Assembly (NCBI RefSeq): GCF_004011695.2
Contig: NC_082408.1
Coordinates: 2,155,501 to 2,219,500, forward strand
Direction: 5' to 3'
DNA: 64,000 nucleotides
DNA from: Ascochyta rabiei
Taxonomy: Eukaryota > Ascomycota > Dothideomycetes > Pleosporales > Didymellaceae
The notes under the pieces are model-generated. The model did not search any database. It was not told the origin of the DNA and was given only the letters and a program-made list of their open reading frames with translations. This document shows, piece after piece, positions 1 to 11,360 of the stretch (position 1 is its first letter; each line of letters starts with the position of its first letter). The translations under genes were made by a program, and so were the position numbers.

Positions 1-1352
1 TCACCCCCAGCGCTCCCTCGAGATACATCCACCTACTCTTCCGAAGTCTACCGCTTCCCTATACAGCCCTTGAGCCGCTTCCAGGGTGCCTCGGCGAGCA
101 TAAAGCGCCCACGTGAAGTCGCACACTTCTCCTACGACGACAACCACGAGTACCGAGATGACGAGTCGAGCATCAACTACTACATACCGCCCCCCGTGGG
201 CGCAGACCTAAAGGAGGGCTTCGATACATTCAATCACTACGAAGACAAGGAAGATCCACACCTTGACAGCCTGCTCAGAGCGCTGATCCACAAGGAGAGC
301 AAGCACGTGGAAGAGAGCCCGGTCAAAGCAGACTTTGCGACGTGGAGAGGCATGATGACAAAAGTGAGTTGACGGCGCCCAGCACCCGAGGCAACGAGGT
401 GAGCAAGATGTTTCTCCTGCCCTCGTCTGCACCTCAAGCACCTACTTACCCACCACAGATCATGACTGCCCCCTACGACAACTTCGCCGAGTTCAACATG
501 TTCGCAACCCTCCACGACGGCACAATCTACATGGAAGAAGACTTCGCCGCCCGCGCCGCCTCGCGTGCCGCAGAGTCCTCCCGCCCACCACCGCGACACC
601 AACACCCAGACCAGCAATCGCAAGCTATGATGGCCTACTGGGGCTACAAGTTTGAAACCCTGTCCCTCATTCCCACCCCACCAGCCACCACCCCGCCCGA
701 CCAGATCCGCAAACATCAGCAATCCACTACTTCAAACCACGCCCAACACTGCTCCATCGTGCACACCTCCTTCGGCCCACACTCGCTCCTCCTCGGCGGC
801 GAAGTCGACGGCCTGCTTGCGCCAAAGCCCATCAACTCGGACACGCCCATCCCCTGGGTCGAGCTGAAGACAGCCGAAGAACTCCCTCCCCCAGCGCGGC
901 AACAGCACCGCGACGTAATCAAATTCGAGCGCAAGCTGCTCAAGTTCTGGGCCCAGAGCTTCCTGCTCGGCGTCCCCAAGATCGTCGTCGGGTTCCGCAG
1001 CAAAAGCGGGATACTCAGGGGCTTGCAGACGTTCAACACGCATGAACTGCCGGGTATGGTCAGGAGGGGCACGGCGTGTTGGGATGGGAATGTGTGTATC
1101 AATTTCGCTGCGGAGTTTCTGGCCTGGTTGAAAGAGACGGTCAAGGAGGGCGGAGTGTATAGCGTTGTGTTGAGGAAGAAGGGCGGGGTTATCGAAGTGA
1201 GGAGGGTGGGAGACGGAACGGGAGGGATCGTTAGTGAAGAGTATTTGGCTTGGAGGAAGAAGCAGGAAAGTCGAGACCACCGGGGAGGAGGCGAGCAGCA
1301 AGCGACAGCGACGACCAAAGACGACGAGCCAAAGGCAGAGTTGCCTGTCTGA
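1..1352 (+). CDS. RAI1: Decapping nuclease RAI1/DXO family (5' partial)
   Basis: The gene is open at the left edge of the window in frame 1, so its start lies upstream. Exons are 1..363 and 459..1352, with a GTGAGT donor at 364, an acceptor AG at 457-458 and TGA at 1350-1352. 418 residues are visible. The protein matches the Rai1/Dom3Z/DXO family of 5'-end RNA quality-control enzymes, which hydrolyse unmethylated or incomplete caps and, in yeast, partner the nuclear exonuclease Rat1. Visible family landmarks are the acidic GGEVDG motif near base 800, the VELKT motif near base 860 and the KFWAQS/GVPKIVVGFR stretch, which carry the metal-binding acidic residues and the lysine. The C-terminal 35 residues are polar and probably disordered. 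It converges with SEC15, leaving only about 80 bases between the two stop codons. Family assignment is firm; the missing N-terminus cannot be judged. Confidence 0.9.
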
Positions 1353-1433
1353 GCCTCTTCGATCAATAGATACCCACTCCACCACAAACTCAAAACCTGC
1401 ATTACCGCAACACTACCCCTTGCCTGTCCCTTG

Positions 1434-3908
1434 TCAGTTCCTACCCAACCCAAACCGACTCCCCAGCGTCCCAAACCGCTCACTCGGCGCACTCTTCGTC
1501 GGACTCTGCGCGGCAACCTGCGCGCCCTCCTGGCACTTCTCCAGCAGAATCGCGCCCTTGAGCTGATCCACCTTGCCGTACTTTTTATTCCTCTGACTGA
1601 TATCGTAGAACTCGAGGCCATCGTCCGTGCCCATGAGCGCAACCGTCTGCGTCAGCTCATCGAGGTTCTCCATCAGGATTGGGTTGCCGAGGCTCTCGAC
1701 AAAGGAGACGAGGTACTGCGTGTCGGTCGCGAGCGAGGCGACGGCAGAGGGCGTGATGCGCTTGACCGACTCGTCGAGGGTGAGGGCCAGGATGGCGGTC
1801 GAGGCGTGCGATAGGGCGTCGAAGTAGATGAATTCCTTGACGTCGGTGGGGAGCGCTAGCAGCACCGAGCTCATGATGTTGCTCAGGTAGCGTGTCAGCT
1901 CGAGCATGTACTCGCTTGGCTCGGTGGCGGGCTTGCTGGCCATCCAGTCGTACTCGGCCGTCTCGATCAGGTCGTCGATCTTGGAGTTGACGAGCTCGAA
2001 GATGCGGTCGCTAGCCTGGCGCTTCGCTTTTGAGAACTTGTCTGTCGCGGATAGGATGATGGGAGAGGCAGAAGACGGCGAGCTGCGGGCCTGGAAGAGC
2101 AGGTCTTGAAGCTCGACGCAAGCGGTCTCAAAGTGCTCGAGGTTGGTGAGGATCTGCACGATTTGACCGGGGTATTGAGAGGAGAGGCGGTCGATAAGAG
2201 ATTGGCAGACTTTCTGGCAGAGGAGGTCGTCGAGCGCCGTGCGAAGAGTCTCGTCAATAATGGTTGACTTTTGGAAATAGTCGTCAGAGAAGAGGTAGAT
2301 CTGGTTCAAGAAGTTTCGGATGTCGATACAGCAGAGTGGGTACATCTGAGAAAAGGGAAGAACGCAAGGGAACGTGAGCTCCTCGGGGCTCTTGTCGGGC
2401 GTGTACCAGCTCACAGAGACGACCTTGTCGTATTCTTCGTGGCTGTTGATGGGCATGGGCATGTAGTCGTCAGTCTGGACGATCTCAAGGAAGTCATCGC
2501 TGAATCGTTGCTTCAGGAGTTCCGAGTACTTGGAGAACAGTGTCAGTAGTAGGTCGTTCATAGCTGCGACGGAGTAGCCAATTTTCTAGACATTGTCAGC
2601 AGATGTAGGAGTAAATGTAGTATATGCACTTGCCTCCATGGTGAGCATGAACAGTGCTATCCGACCCTTGATCTTTAGTAGCAGCTCATCGCTCTCGATC
2701 GTGGGCAGCGACTCTGTAATAAGTTTGATAGCGCTTTGACACATCGAGTCCCAGAGTTCATCAACCTGCCGGTATTAGCGCTCTGCATTCATCCCCCCAA
2801 ACCCGTATACTCACGTCAGCCTGCTGTCGTAGATTTGTCGTCTTCGCCATGGTCGCCTTCTCGATAATTGCAAACCCCGCAATGCTCTCCAGGAGACTGC
2901 TGAGGTCGTCGCACTCGTCCTGTAGCAGGTTGAGTTTGCTGGGGATGATCAAGTCTTTCTGCGTCCGCCTGTCTGCAGCGTACTCGGCTTTGAATTGGTC
3001 ACTCTTCCCAAGCGTTTCATTGATGTGCATAGCTTCGAACAGCGGGGAGAAGTCGGTCTCATTTCCGGCCTCTTCGTTGTTCAGGATGTCAAACTCGTCC
3101 GTCTCATCAGCGACAAGCTCAATCGACGAGTTCAACTTAAACTTGGAAAACCGCGCGTCCGCCTCAGCCCGGTCAGCGTTACGCTTCCTTCTTTCATCAG
3201 TGTAGTAGAACGACACTTCGCCGAGAAATTGCGACGACTCTCTGATGCGGTACAGCCAAGTGCTCAAGTCCGTCTTGACTGCTTCTCGGATCTGATCCTG
3301 GGTCTGCGGCACCGACTTCTCAATTAAGTTCGCAATCTTGAACCGACCGATCTCTTTGAGGTGAATGGTTTGCAGTTCATCCAGGGCGCGCAAAGCCGCA
3401 TAGTAATTCTTGTCCCGTAGCATGTCTTGGACCTGGTTCGCTATTCTCAGGACGTTCAGACACGCATTAAGCGCTTGTGTAGCTTCATTGATGTTCTGGC
3501 GTACGCCGCGAGAGTCGACTAGCGCTTTCTTCTGGGTAGCTAGCTTCTCGATACTCTCCTGAATGGACTCGTTCAACTGCAGAATCTCTCCGCTCATTTG
3601 CACAGTTTGGTCCCGGATACGGAGCATGGAATCAACGGAGCTCACAAAGTCTTGATGGTTCGCGTTACACATTCGCTCAATTTCTGCTTCTCGGTCATTG
3701 GAGAATTGATCGAAAGCTAGTTGTAGTTGGTTCGAGTAGCGCGCATCTTTCATGATAGGAATCAGCTGGTCGATGTAGTCGGACCCCACCGATGACTGGG
3801 AGATCTTTCACATGTCAGCACATATAGACTTTTGATGCGCCAAACGTATGTCATTACTTGTTTGATCGCTATCCGTAGGTCATCACCCGTGTCTATTGCG
3901 GAGGGCAT
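1434..3908 (-). CDS. SEC15: Exocyst complex component Sec15
   Basis: Sec15 is the exocyst subunit that receives the Rab GTPase (Sec4) signal on secretory vesicles and tethers them to the plasma membrane. Four exons read on the minus strand as 3908..3858, 3804..2815, 2765..2634 and 2585..1434, all in phase 0, giving about 774 residues against 785-910 in known fungal homologs. The N-terminal third has heptad-rich helices (around residues 30-110) and the C-terminal half contains the conserved LPFSQMYPLCC / IRNFLNQIY region of the family. The start ATG at 3908 is in a 17-codon exon followed by a GTAATG donor. The third intron (2633..2586) begins with GC (GCAAGT) rather than GT; reading through it would meet a stop, so it is treated as a GC-AG intron. 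Divergent to LYS9 with 410 bases between the starts. Confidence 0.93.
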
Positions 3909-4318
3909 GATGACAGCTGTCGCAAGCGCTGTGCGCGCCCAGGTCCGAGAGAATTATCCGAAAGCAGTCCTTAAGCTGTGTGGAGTAATGCGATGTATTT
4001 TCCTCGAAATGCTGATGTCGTGCTTTGTTGGACGTCGGTGTTGATACCGTGGAACCGTACCTGGCGCATTGGTAAGTCTAAGATGGAAACAGCCTAGATC
4101 GACACAGCCGCGCGCGCATCATCACGTGTCTGTAGGGCTGCGACGTCCCGCCTTTTTGTCCGTGCTTGGCCCCGAAGTTCGCTTTGTGGCGGGAGTGCAG
4201 CGATGACGGAGTTCAGCGGGGTATTCATCGGACTCAAAATCAATTTGTTGGTAGCTCTCCCGACCTATAACTTCTACCACAAATCTGATCTTGAGAAGTA
4301 ATCCCAGATCAACACAAA
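3909..4318. promoter_or_regulatory. Shared intergenic region between divergent SEC15 and LYS9
   Basis: These 410 bases separate the two divergent start codons and must hold both promoters. A short pyrimidine and AC-rich run precedes the LYS9 ATG. I see no recognisable operator, and I did not find a convincing TGACTC-type general amino-acid control site. Confidence 0.4.
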
Positions 4319-5866
4319 ATGGAGGCAATCATTAGTGAGTTGGGTATGTTTGCCAATTGAGCATTCGCTGACCGATACAGACAAGTTCGAGACTGTTCTC
4401 GGTGGTGTCAACTCTACCGGAAAGTGAGTGCAGCTGCAGGAAAGCGTGTGAGGATTAAGCTGACAAGTTTCCAGGTCGGTTCTGCTGCTCGGTGCTGGCT
4501 TCGTCACTCGCCCGACTGCTGAGATCCTCGGCAAGTCTGGTGTCAAGGTCATCGTTGCCTGCAGGACTATCGAGAAGGCACAGGCTCTGGCCAAGGGCAT
4601 TCCCAACTCACAGGCCATCAGCGTAAGACAGCTCATTGTACCATCTTCAGCAGCGGGCACTGACTCCACCAGCTCGACGTCAACGACGCTGAGGCTCTCG
4701 ACGCCGAGGTCGCCAAGATCGACGTCGTCATCAGCTTGATCCCCTACACTTTCCACGCCACGGTAATCAAGTCGGCCATCCGCAAGAAGAAGAATGTCGT
4801 CACAACTTCATACGTTTCGCCCGCGATGATGGAGCTCGATGCTCAGGCCAAGGAGGCCGGTATCACCGTCATGAACGAGATTGGCCTCGACCCAGGTCTT
4901 GACCACTTGTCTGCTGTCATCACCATCGACGACGTCCACAAGGAGGGCGGCAAGATCATCTCCTTCAAGTCGTACTGCGGTGGTCTGCCCGCACCCGAGT
5001 CCTCGGACAACCCGCTCGGTTACAAGTTCTCCTGGAGCTCCCGTGGTGTCCTGCTGGCGCTGAGGAACGCTGCCAGCTACTACGAGGACGGCAAGGTCAA
5101 GAACGTCGAGGGACCCGAGCTCATGGCTGAGGCCAAGCCGTACTTCATCTACCCCGGCTACGCTTTCGTCGCCTACCCCAACCGTGACTCCACCCCCTAC
5201 AAGGAGCGCTACAACATCCCCGAGGCCCAGACCATCGTCCGCGGTACTCTCCGCTACCAGGGCTTCCCCGAGTACATCAAGACCCTTGTCGACATCGGCT
5301 TCCTTGTCGAGGACGAGAAGGACTTCCTCAAGGAGGGCGAGGTTCGCACATGGAAGGATGCCACAGCCAAGATTGTCGGCGCATCGAGCGACAAGAAGGA
5401 GGACATTGTCTGGGCCATCAGCTCGCGCCACAAATTCCCCTCCACCGAGGAGAAGGAGCGCATCGTCGCCGGTCTCGAATGGATCGGTCTCTTTTCTGAC
5501 GAGAAGATCATCCCCCGCGCCAACCCTCTCGACACACTCTGCGCGACCCTCGAGAAGAAGATGCAGTACGAGAAGGACGAGCGCGACTTCGTCATGCTGC
5601 AGCACAGGTTCGAGATTGAGAACAAGGACGGCAGCAAGGTCATCCGCACATCGACGCTCGCCGACTACGGTGACCCCAAGGGCTACTCCTCCATGGCCAA
5701 GCTGGTCGGTGTTCCCTGCGCGGTTGCCGTGCAGCAGGTGCTTGACGGCACAATCAAGGAGAAGGGTATCCTTGCGCCCATGGACCCAGCCATCTGCAGG
5801 CCGCTCCTGAAGGTTCTCGAGGACAAGTACAACATCCGCTTCCGCGAGAAGACCGTTGCTGCATAA
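4319..5866 (+). CDS. LYS9: Saccharopine dehydrogenase (NADP+, L-glutamate forming), lysine biosynthesis
   Basis: This is the penultimate enzyme of the fungal alpha-aminoadipate route to lysine, condensing aminoadipate semialdehyde with glutamate to give saccharopine using NADPH in the cytosol. Exons are 4319..4334, 4381..4423, 4475..4622 and 4673..5866, giving 466 residues, close to the usual 445-450. The very short first exon (16 bases) encodes MEAII plus one base. The N-terminal Rossmann fold shows LLLGAGFVTRP right after the third splice junction, followed by ACRT. The saccharopine-binding half is recognisable by MNEIGLDPGLDH and the YCGGLPAPE segment, both hallmarks of the family. Strong codon bias makes long open frames appear on the opposite strand (4808..5944), which are shadows. 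It is convergent with GET4. Confidence 0.95.
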
Positions 5867-6057
5867 GGCACGGCGTTCTGATGGGACGTGTTTGGAATCA
5901 TAGAATGCAGATTCCAAGGGCACTCGTAGCGTAGACAAAAGCATCTCACCTTCGCGCCCATCAGCATCTCACTGCAGCACTCGTGATTCGTGGTCATTTT
6001 GTTCGTACGTTGGTATATGTGCTGTGCGATTTGTGATCAATTCCTCCAGCATTCATC

Positions 6058-7130
6058 CTAGTCCAACCCCCCAGTCGGCGGCAGCGTCTTGTTCCCAGCA
6101 GCCGGGTTCTTCGCGCCACCGCCCATGCTCCCACCAAACATGCTCCCCAGCATATCAAACATGGGGTTCCCCTGCTTCGGTATCCTGATGCCAAAGTACA
6201 TCTCGCCAATCTGATCCAGTGCCTCGTCCCAATTCACCTCCTTCAGGTGCGCAGCGTAGTGGCTCTTCAGCTGGCGGTACAGACTCGAATCGCCGCGCTC
6301 GACACTCAGCAGCAACAGGCCGAGGAAGTTGAGCAGCGGGAGGGACGGGTAGACCCGCAGGTCTGAGGCTGAGGTCGAGACTTGCTGCGTCTGCAGCCCG
6401 GGCTTGCTGGACAGGCGCGAGGTGAAGAGCAGGAAGAACTTGTTCGCTGCGCGCAGATTGCCGGCGAGGAGGTAGGGCAGTGCGCCGCGCGCCGCGTAGA
6501 GCGGCGCTGTGTGCGAGTCGTCGGCGGTGTACCAGGCGAATTCGAGGTTGGCGAGCACTTCGGCCGAGTCTTTTGTGCCGAGGACGAGGTGGCGCTCTGC
6601 GTCGTATGGCTCGAGCTCTAGGTGTGGTGCGTCAGTTCACAATGTCGTTTTCTTGGTGCTGAAACGTACCCTCTGCAAATGCGCTGCCAGCGACATGGTG
6701 GATTTCTGGATCGCCGGCCGGGTATTCGCCGTATTTTGCGCTCCAGCCTACCATCTCGGCGACGAACTTCTTCTTTGTCGGCTCGTTTGCGGGGAATGCG
6801 CGGAGGAGACTCAGCAGCTTGCCTTTGCTGCTGGCGTCGGGCTTGGTCTCGCTCTTGTTGAACACATCGAGCAGGAATATGCACAAGTCGCCGCCAGAGC
6901 CGCCTTGGCCTGCTCGTAGCAGAGACTGTGCGCCACGGAAGAGGATGTCGGTGGCAGAGGCCCAGTCAGAAGCTTTGGTGTAGCGCGATGCGATCACGCG
7001 GAGTTGTTGGTGGGCTTCATAGTACTGGCCTTCAGCAATCCTGTGTACGTTAGTAGAAGCTGGGAAGCCGGGACCAAGGAGCCAACCTTTCCTTCTGTCG
7101 CTGAATCGTCTTTTCGATCTTGGCCGACAT
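6058..7130 (-). CDS. GET4: Get4 homolog, guided entry of tail-anchored proteins
   Basis: Get4 pairs with Get5 and hands tail-anchored membrane proteins from Sgt2 to the ATPase Get3 for delivery to the ER. Exons on the minus strand are 7130..7087, 7040..6670 and 6617..6058, giving 324 residues, the usual length (312-330). The family pattern is clear: an N-terminal stretch EGQYYEAHQQLR, the EPYDAERHLVLGTKDS segment at the second junction and a NFLGLLLLSVERGD helix near the C-terminus. The whole protein is predicted to be an alpha-helical TPR-like solenoid, ending in a Gly/Met-rich flexible tail (MFGGSMGGG). The ATG at 7130 starts a short 14-codon exon typical of the family. Splice sites are GT-AG, with a weak GTTGGC donor at 7086. 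Confidence 0.9.
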
Positions 7131-7498
7131 GTTGAAGGTTTAGAGGATCACAGGCGTAGTGGTGCCGTGTTGGTAGTGCACAGCTGTGATGTTGATGTCG
7201 AGCCGCAATGACGCACGGTGGACCCCGCTAAGACAGCTCCAGTCCAGACGGGCGTCTGCACAGCAGTCTACCACCATCTTCAATACCACACACGCAACGA
7301 AGGACCAGATGAACACGAAGCTCATCCACTATACTGGATACGATGATTGAATGGCCTTGAGCACTCTGAATGAGCAAAAACACCGTGCGCGACCTCATCC
7401 AACAGCAGCAGCGACACACCAGCGCCCTTCACCACCAGACGACCACCTATTTTTTTTATTTTTTTTCCAAGCCCACAGCGAGAGCAAAAAGAGCGAAT
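7131..7498. other. Intergenic: GET4 upstream region and tRNA 3' flank
   Basis: No gene is visible. It includes a T-rich run at about 7450-7468 and the A5 block at 7486-7490, which is the pol III terminator of the minus-strand tRNA when read on that strand. Confidence 0.4.
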
Positions 7499-7586
7499 GC
7501 ATCGAACGGGAATCGAACCCATGCCTAAAGAAAGTCCGTCTATGGCAAGATGGGAAGCTTCAATTCTACCCCTAAACTATCGATGC
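7499..7586 (-). tRNA. tRNA with intron, probably tRNA-Gly (CCC)
   Basis: Read on the minus strand the 88 bases begin GCATCGA and end TCGATGC, a perfect 7-pair acceptor stem. The A box (TAGTTTAGGGG) and B box (GGTTCGATTCC) match the internal pol III promoter consensus, and the T arm pairs as ATGGG/CCCGT. At 88 bases it is about 16-17 longer than a mature tRNA, so an intron after the anticodon loop is required. The loop TTCCCAT fits a CCC anticodon, and the GCATCGA acceptor is typical of fungal glycine tRNAs. The anticodon stem pairs imperfectly in my hand fold, so the isotype and the exact intron are less certain than the presence of a tRNA. A run of five T on its own strand follows at 7490-7486. 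Confidence 0.75.
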
Positions 7587-8946
7587 GCGTTATCAGATTG
7601 GGAGAGGACGAAATGGCCGACTGATATTGCGACTCGTTTCGTCTGGACCCTCTTTGGATCAGAAACACCATGATTTAGGCTTCAGGCAGTCAGGAAGTGT
7701 ACACGGTGTAAGCTGACATGTGAGGTAAGAAGCGGGGCGAATGGATCGAACTACCCCTCACTCGAAGGTGGACAAAGCCGGGGCGAATGGACGTCTGCCT
7801 AAGGCTGACTTCAAGACAACACTGACGCACATCAGCCCTATCGTACGCTATCTCAAACACTCTTTCTGCCTCAGTGAAGACGCCTGAGCCGTTCGGCCTA
7901 CGCCATTTGACTTTGCCTCTGAAAGCAGCGATATTGTTCGTACCAGTATCAGCTACGACTCCTCCACGGAAGTCTTGTTGGACTCGACATACAATACCTC
8001 TCTAAACTACCTGGCCTGCACCCTCCTCCTTGTAAGGCAGTCCAGCTCTGATACGACTTGGCCGTGATATGAAAGGGAGTATGACCAAATAGAAGCTTGG
8101 CAAACGCAGAATCGCAAAGATGAACCATGTCTTGCCATCCAGACCCCCGTATCAGTAATGAAGATTTACGACACTGAGATGCCGAACACAACCCCAGTCT
8201 GCACCTTGGCTTTGAATCCAGCGGTGGGTGATTCACCCCGGTCTAACGAGTGAAGCATGAGTGACGGAGAATGGTGGTGGTAAACCAGAATTGAGAGCGG
8301 CAGCCAGGTTCACAGGAAGAGTGCAGCCAGTCAAATAGCAGATCCGTGCTGTGAAAAGTTCACGAATCTTACCTTCGTGCACTGATGTTGTGCTAGAAGA
8401 GGCTGGCAGCAGCAAGTGACAGGTGAAGATGGCGCCACCAACTGTCCAGGGCGTCGACAATCTTCCTGCCTACGACAATCACGGCTATTATGGATTAACA
8501 CCCTCTGGGTTTAGTTGCCGTTTAATTACCATTTGCTGTGAGGTCTGCAGTCGTGGCTTCGCAAGCTTGACTAGAAGAAGATTCAGCATTGAACAAGTGC
8601 GACGAAGATGAAAACTCAATCGTCAGCAGATCAATCTCATGCACTCGTCCCGATTTGAACACTACACTACCTTCAACACCAGCGGCAGGACGGGTTCCAC
8701 CGGCCAAGTATGCGTCCTCTTATACGCCGTTCCAAACAAGCACTTCCGACAACCCACCGTCTCTTTTCGCTCCTCCACAGGGCTGTGTATTACTAGCAGC
8801 GTAGCTTTAGTAGGTAGTGTAGAAAAGCACAGTGTAGCTTTAAACGAGTGTATTTTGTCTACTATATCTAGATAGCAGCTTCCAGGTATGTCCTGTCCCC
8901 TAGCGCTAGCTTGTACGCGTCTCCTAGTTTTCCCTGCGCCGATGCT
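7587..8946. other. Intergenic, 1.36 kb, no supported gene
   Basis: Only short open frames without recognisable similarity or codon bias are present. The last 150 bases before the GH6 stop codon are AT-rich and include the 3' untranslated region of that minus-strand gene. Confidence 0.4.
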
Positions 8947-10281
8947 CTAGAAAGAAGGCTTAGCGTTCTGGAGCAGCATCTCGAAGTAGGCCTGGTTCCA
9001 CTGTCCGGCCTCGGGGCTGGGCTTGAAGCTCTCTTCCTTGCCGCAGAAGGAGTCGTAGCGGGTCGCCGAGGAGTCGCTGGTGCCGTCGCTCTCGCCGCCG
9101 GGCTTGACCCAGACAAACGAGTCGACAAGCGTGCTGCCCGTGCTGGTCGTGGGTCGCACACCGAAGCCGGCACCCTTGATGTTGCACCAGTTACCCCACT
9201 CCTTGCGCAGGCCCTGCACGGCATTGCGGGCGGTGTCGACGATGGCCTGGGACGGCATGCCCGCGGCCTTGAGGTAGGGCGCGAAGAGCTCGATGTAGGC
9301 CTTCTCGTTCTGCCCCTTGTTGTACTGGGCGTCGGGGGTGTTGGAGAACTCGCCGGGGGTTAAGTCGAAGGCGTTCCACCCGGCCACGTTTGTGGAGATG
9401 CCGCGGAGGGACTTGGGCTTGCCGGCGGCAATGTAGGCGTCGGCAAGGACTTGGGCGCCAGGCTCTGGGTGATGGTTAGTGAGAAGAACGAGGCAGCTAG
9501 CGTGAGACGTACTAAGGTTGTCGTTCCAGCCCAGCCAGCCGCCGTGGCCAGCATCAATGTACATGGCTACATTGGGGAGGTTGAGCGACTTGAGCGCGTA
9601 TGCGACACCTTCGCGGTAACCAGCGGCGGAAGCCTGGCATGGGGCGAGGTTGATGTTGGTGACGAGGTTGGGGAGGGAGTCGGGCTCAATGATCAGGGAG
9701 ATGGCGACCTTGGGGTACTTCTTGATGATGGCGACGATGGCTATGGTTGTCAGTGACGGAATGGAGTGGTTTCCGGTGGGAGACATACGGTCAATGTACT
9801 GTGTCTTGTAGACATCAATCTGGCCAACGGCGAGTTCTCCGTTCGAGGCCTTGGCGGCACAGTCACGGCCGGGGAGGTTGTAGATGACAAGAGCAGCGAT
9901 CTGGTTGCAACCGACGTTCTTGATAGCGTCCTCGACGGAAGCGATCTTGGCTCGGGTGTCGCTGGATGCATGTCAGCAGGGTCGCGTTGTAGAAGCGATG
10001 CACACTTACATCCAGAGGTAAGTTCCCACCTGGGCCACCTTGGTGGCTTTCGCCTTCAATGCGCTGTCGGTGATGGAAGCAGCCGCAGAGACGACCTCGG
10101 ACGAGTAGAACTTGTTGGCATAGATCGAGCGTCCTGCGAAGGGGTTGCCGGACAGGGTGACTGCTGTTGCGCACGCACCTGCCGCCTGGCGGGCGGTGAT
10201 GGGACCCTGCTCGGTAGGCGTGGGGACGGCGAAGACGCCAGTGAGGGCGGATGCCAGCAAGGCAGTCAAGGTGAGCTTCAT
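8947..10281 (-). CDS. GH6 cellobiohydrolase (CBH II type), secreted, no CBM1
   Basis: Glycoside hydrolase family 6 enzymes release cellobiose from non-reducing cellulose ends with inversion. Minus-strand exons are 10281..10010, 9961..9789, 9740..9513 and 9464..8947, giving 396 residues. A signal peptide (about residues 1-18) leads directly into the catalytic domain; the CBM1 and Ser/Thr linker found at the N-terminus of many CBH II enzymes are absent. Catalytic aspartates can be placed by comparison with the well-studied Trichoderma enzyme: D92 in LWIDT, D124 in LPGRDCAA (the proton donor) and D351 in KPGGESDGT. In that last motif the cysteine common in the family is replaced by serine. VGCNQI and NIKGAGFG are further family landmarks. 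It probably acts in plant cell-wall breakdown. The last acceptor (9466-9465) was chosen because it keeps the frame and gives NLKPGAQ. Confidence 0.93.
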
Positions 10282-11360
10282 GTTGGCGGGAGGCAGATGA
10301 GCGAAGATGTTGAAGTGTGGTCGTCAGCATGTCGGGACCATTGGAATCCCTTTTATATCCATCGAGGCTCGCCATCCAGTATACAGTCGGTGCCTGACAC
10401 GAGGGAAGGCGGTTCATCAGGAAGCAGGCCCGCAACCGCGAGTAGGTCGTCTTCGTGGTCTGTGCCGTGGAAAAGACGAAAGACTGGCAGACATTGGCGG
10501 CAGGTAGAATACACTCGTGCTATAGCAGGATCGCCAATCATCCAGCAAAGTGGTGTATGATTACCCAGAGACCTCATCTCAGGAGTGGCGGGACATGGGA
10601 CCTGTTCCTGAGCACTGTCGACTTCAGAGACTGTAGATCCACAGGCTGTCTGTCCGCAAGCTCGTTGGACGTCGGCACAGCTCCACACCTTGTCGCTGAT
10701 GTCGTTGTGCTACTGCAAAGGCATTGACGGCGGTGCCGCACATGGTCCTCGCCCAGCCAAGGCTGCTGAGTTGCACCCTGTGGCCAGTGTAAGCATAGAT
10801 GAGCGTTCATTTGAGCTGGGCTGCGACTGCAGGTGTCGTCCGGACTGAGGCAGTTTCCCCGCAACCAGCTGGACCGGAAGCCGTGGGGCTCCGCAGCCTT
10901 GCTCCCGCTCCGAAAGCGAAAGGCGGTGACGTGGGCAGCTGAATGGCTGCGTAGAGTGAGCTGGTTTGAGCTTGGTCAGTGCGTTCATTTGTAGTAATAT
11001 GGAAGGCACGCTAGTGGGTAGTCACATCCCTAATAAGCACGGGGTAAAGTGCCTTGATGCACTCAAGCCTTGCCAGGTGACTTTGCAAGCCCCGAGTGCC
11101 TGACGATGGGCTGGACCGTGCAAAGCTTGGATGTACCGTTACTGGAGTCCAGTGTCTTGTGAGCAAAGACGTGGTGTGAGATGAGATGAGATGAACATGT
11201 AGATTCGACAGCCTGTCTTCTTGGGCCAGGCATGCTGCTACAGCCTAAATGCGCCGCAAAACACCTGCAGCCGCGGCTTCTCAAGCTACGCACTACCCGT
11301 TCCGAGACGGATGCCGCAATTTACAGTGCCCATCGCGCTCCCACGCTTCGACTCCGACTT
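10282..11360. other. Intergenic, 1.08 kb, GH6 promoter and NHX1 3' flank
   Basis: It holds the upstream region of the GH6 gene and the 3' side of the antiporter gene. A short (GAGAT)n run lies near 11180-11192. No coding region is supported. Confidence 0.4.

Noticed and set aside
4808..5944. Long antisense open frame opposite LYS9 (378 codons)
   Set aside because: It is in register with the strongly biased third positions of LYS9 and has Leu/Val/Asp-rich composition without domain; a shadow of codon bias.
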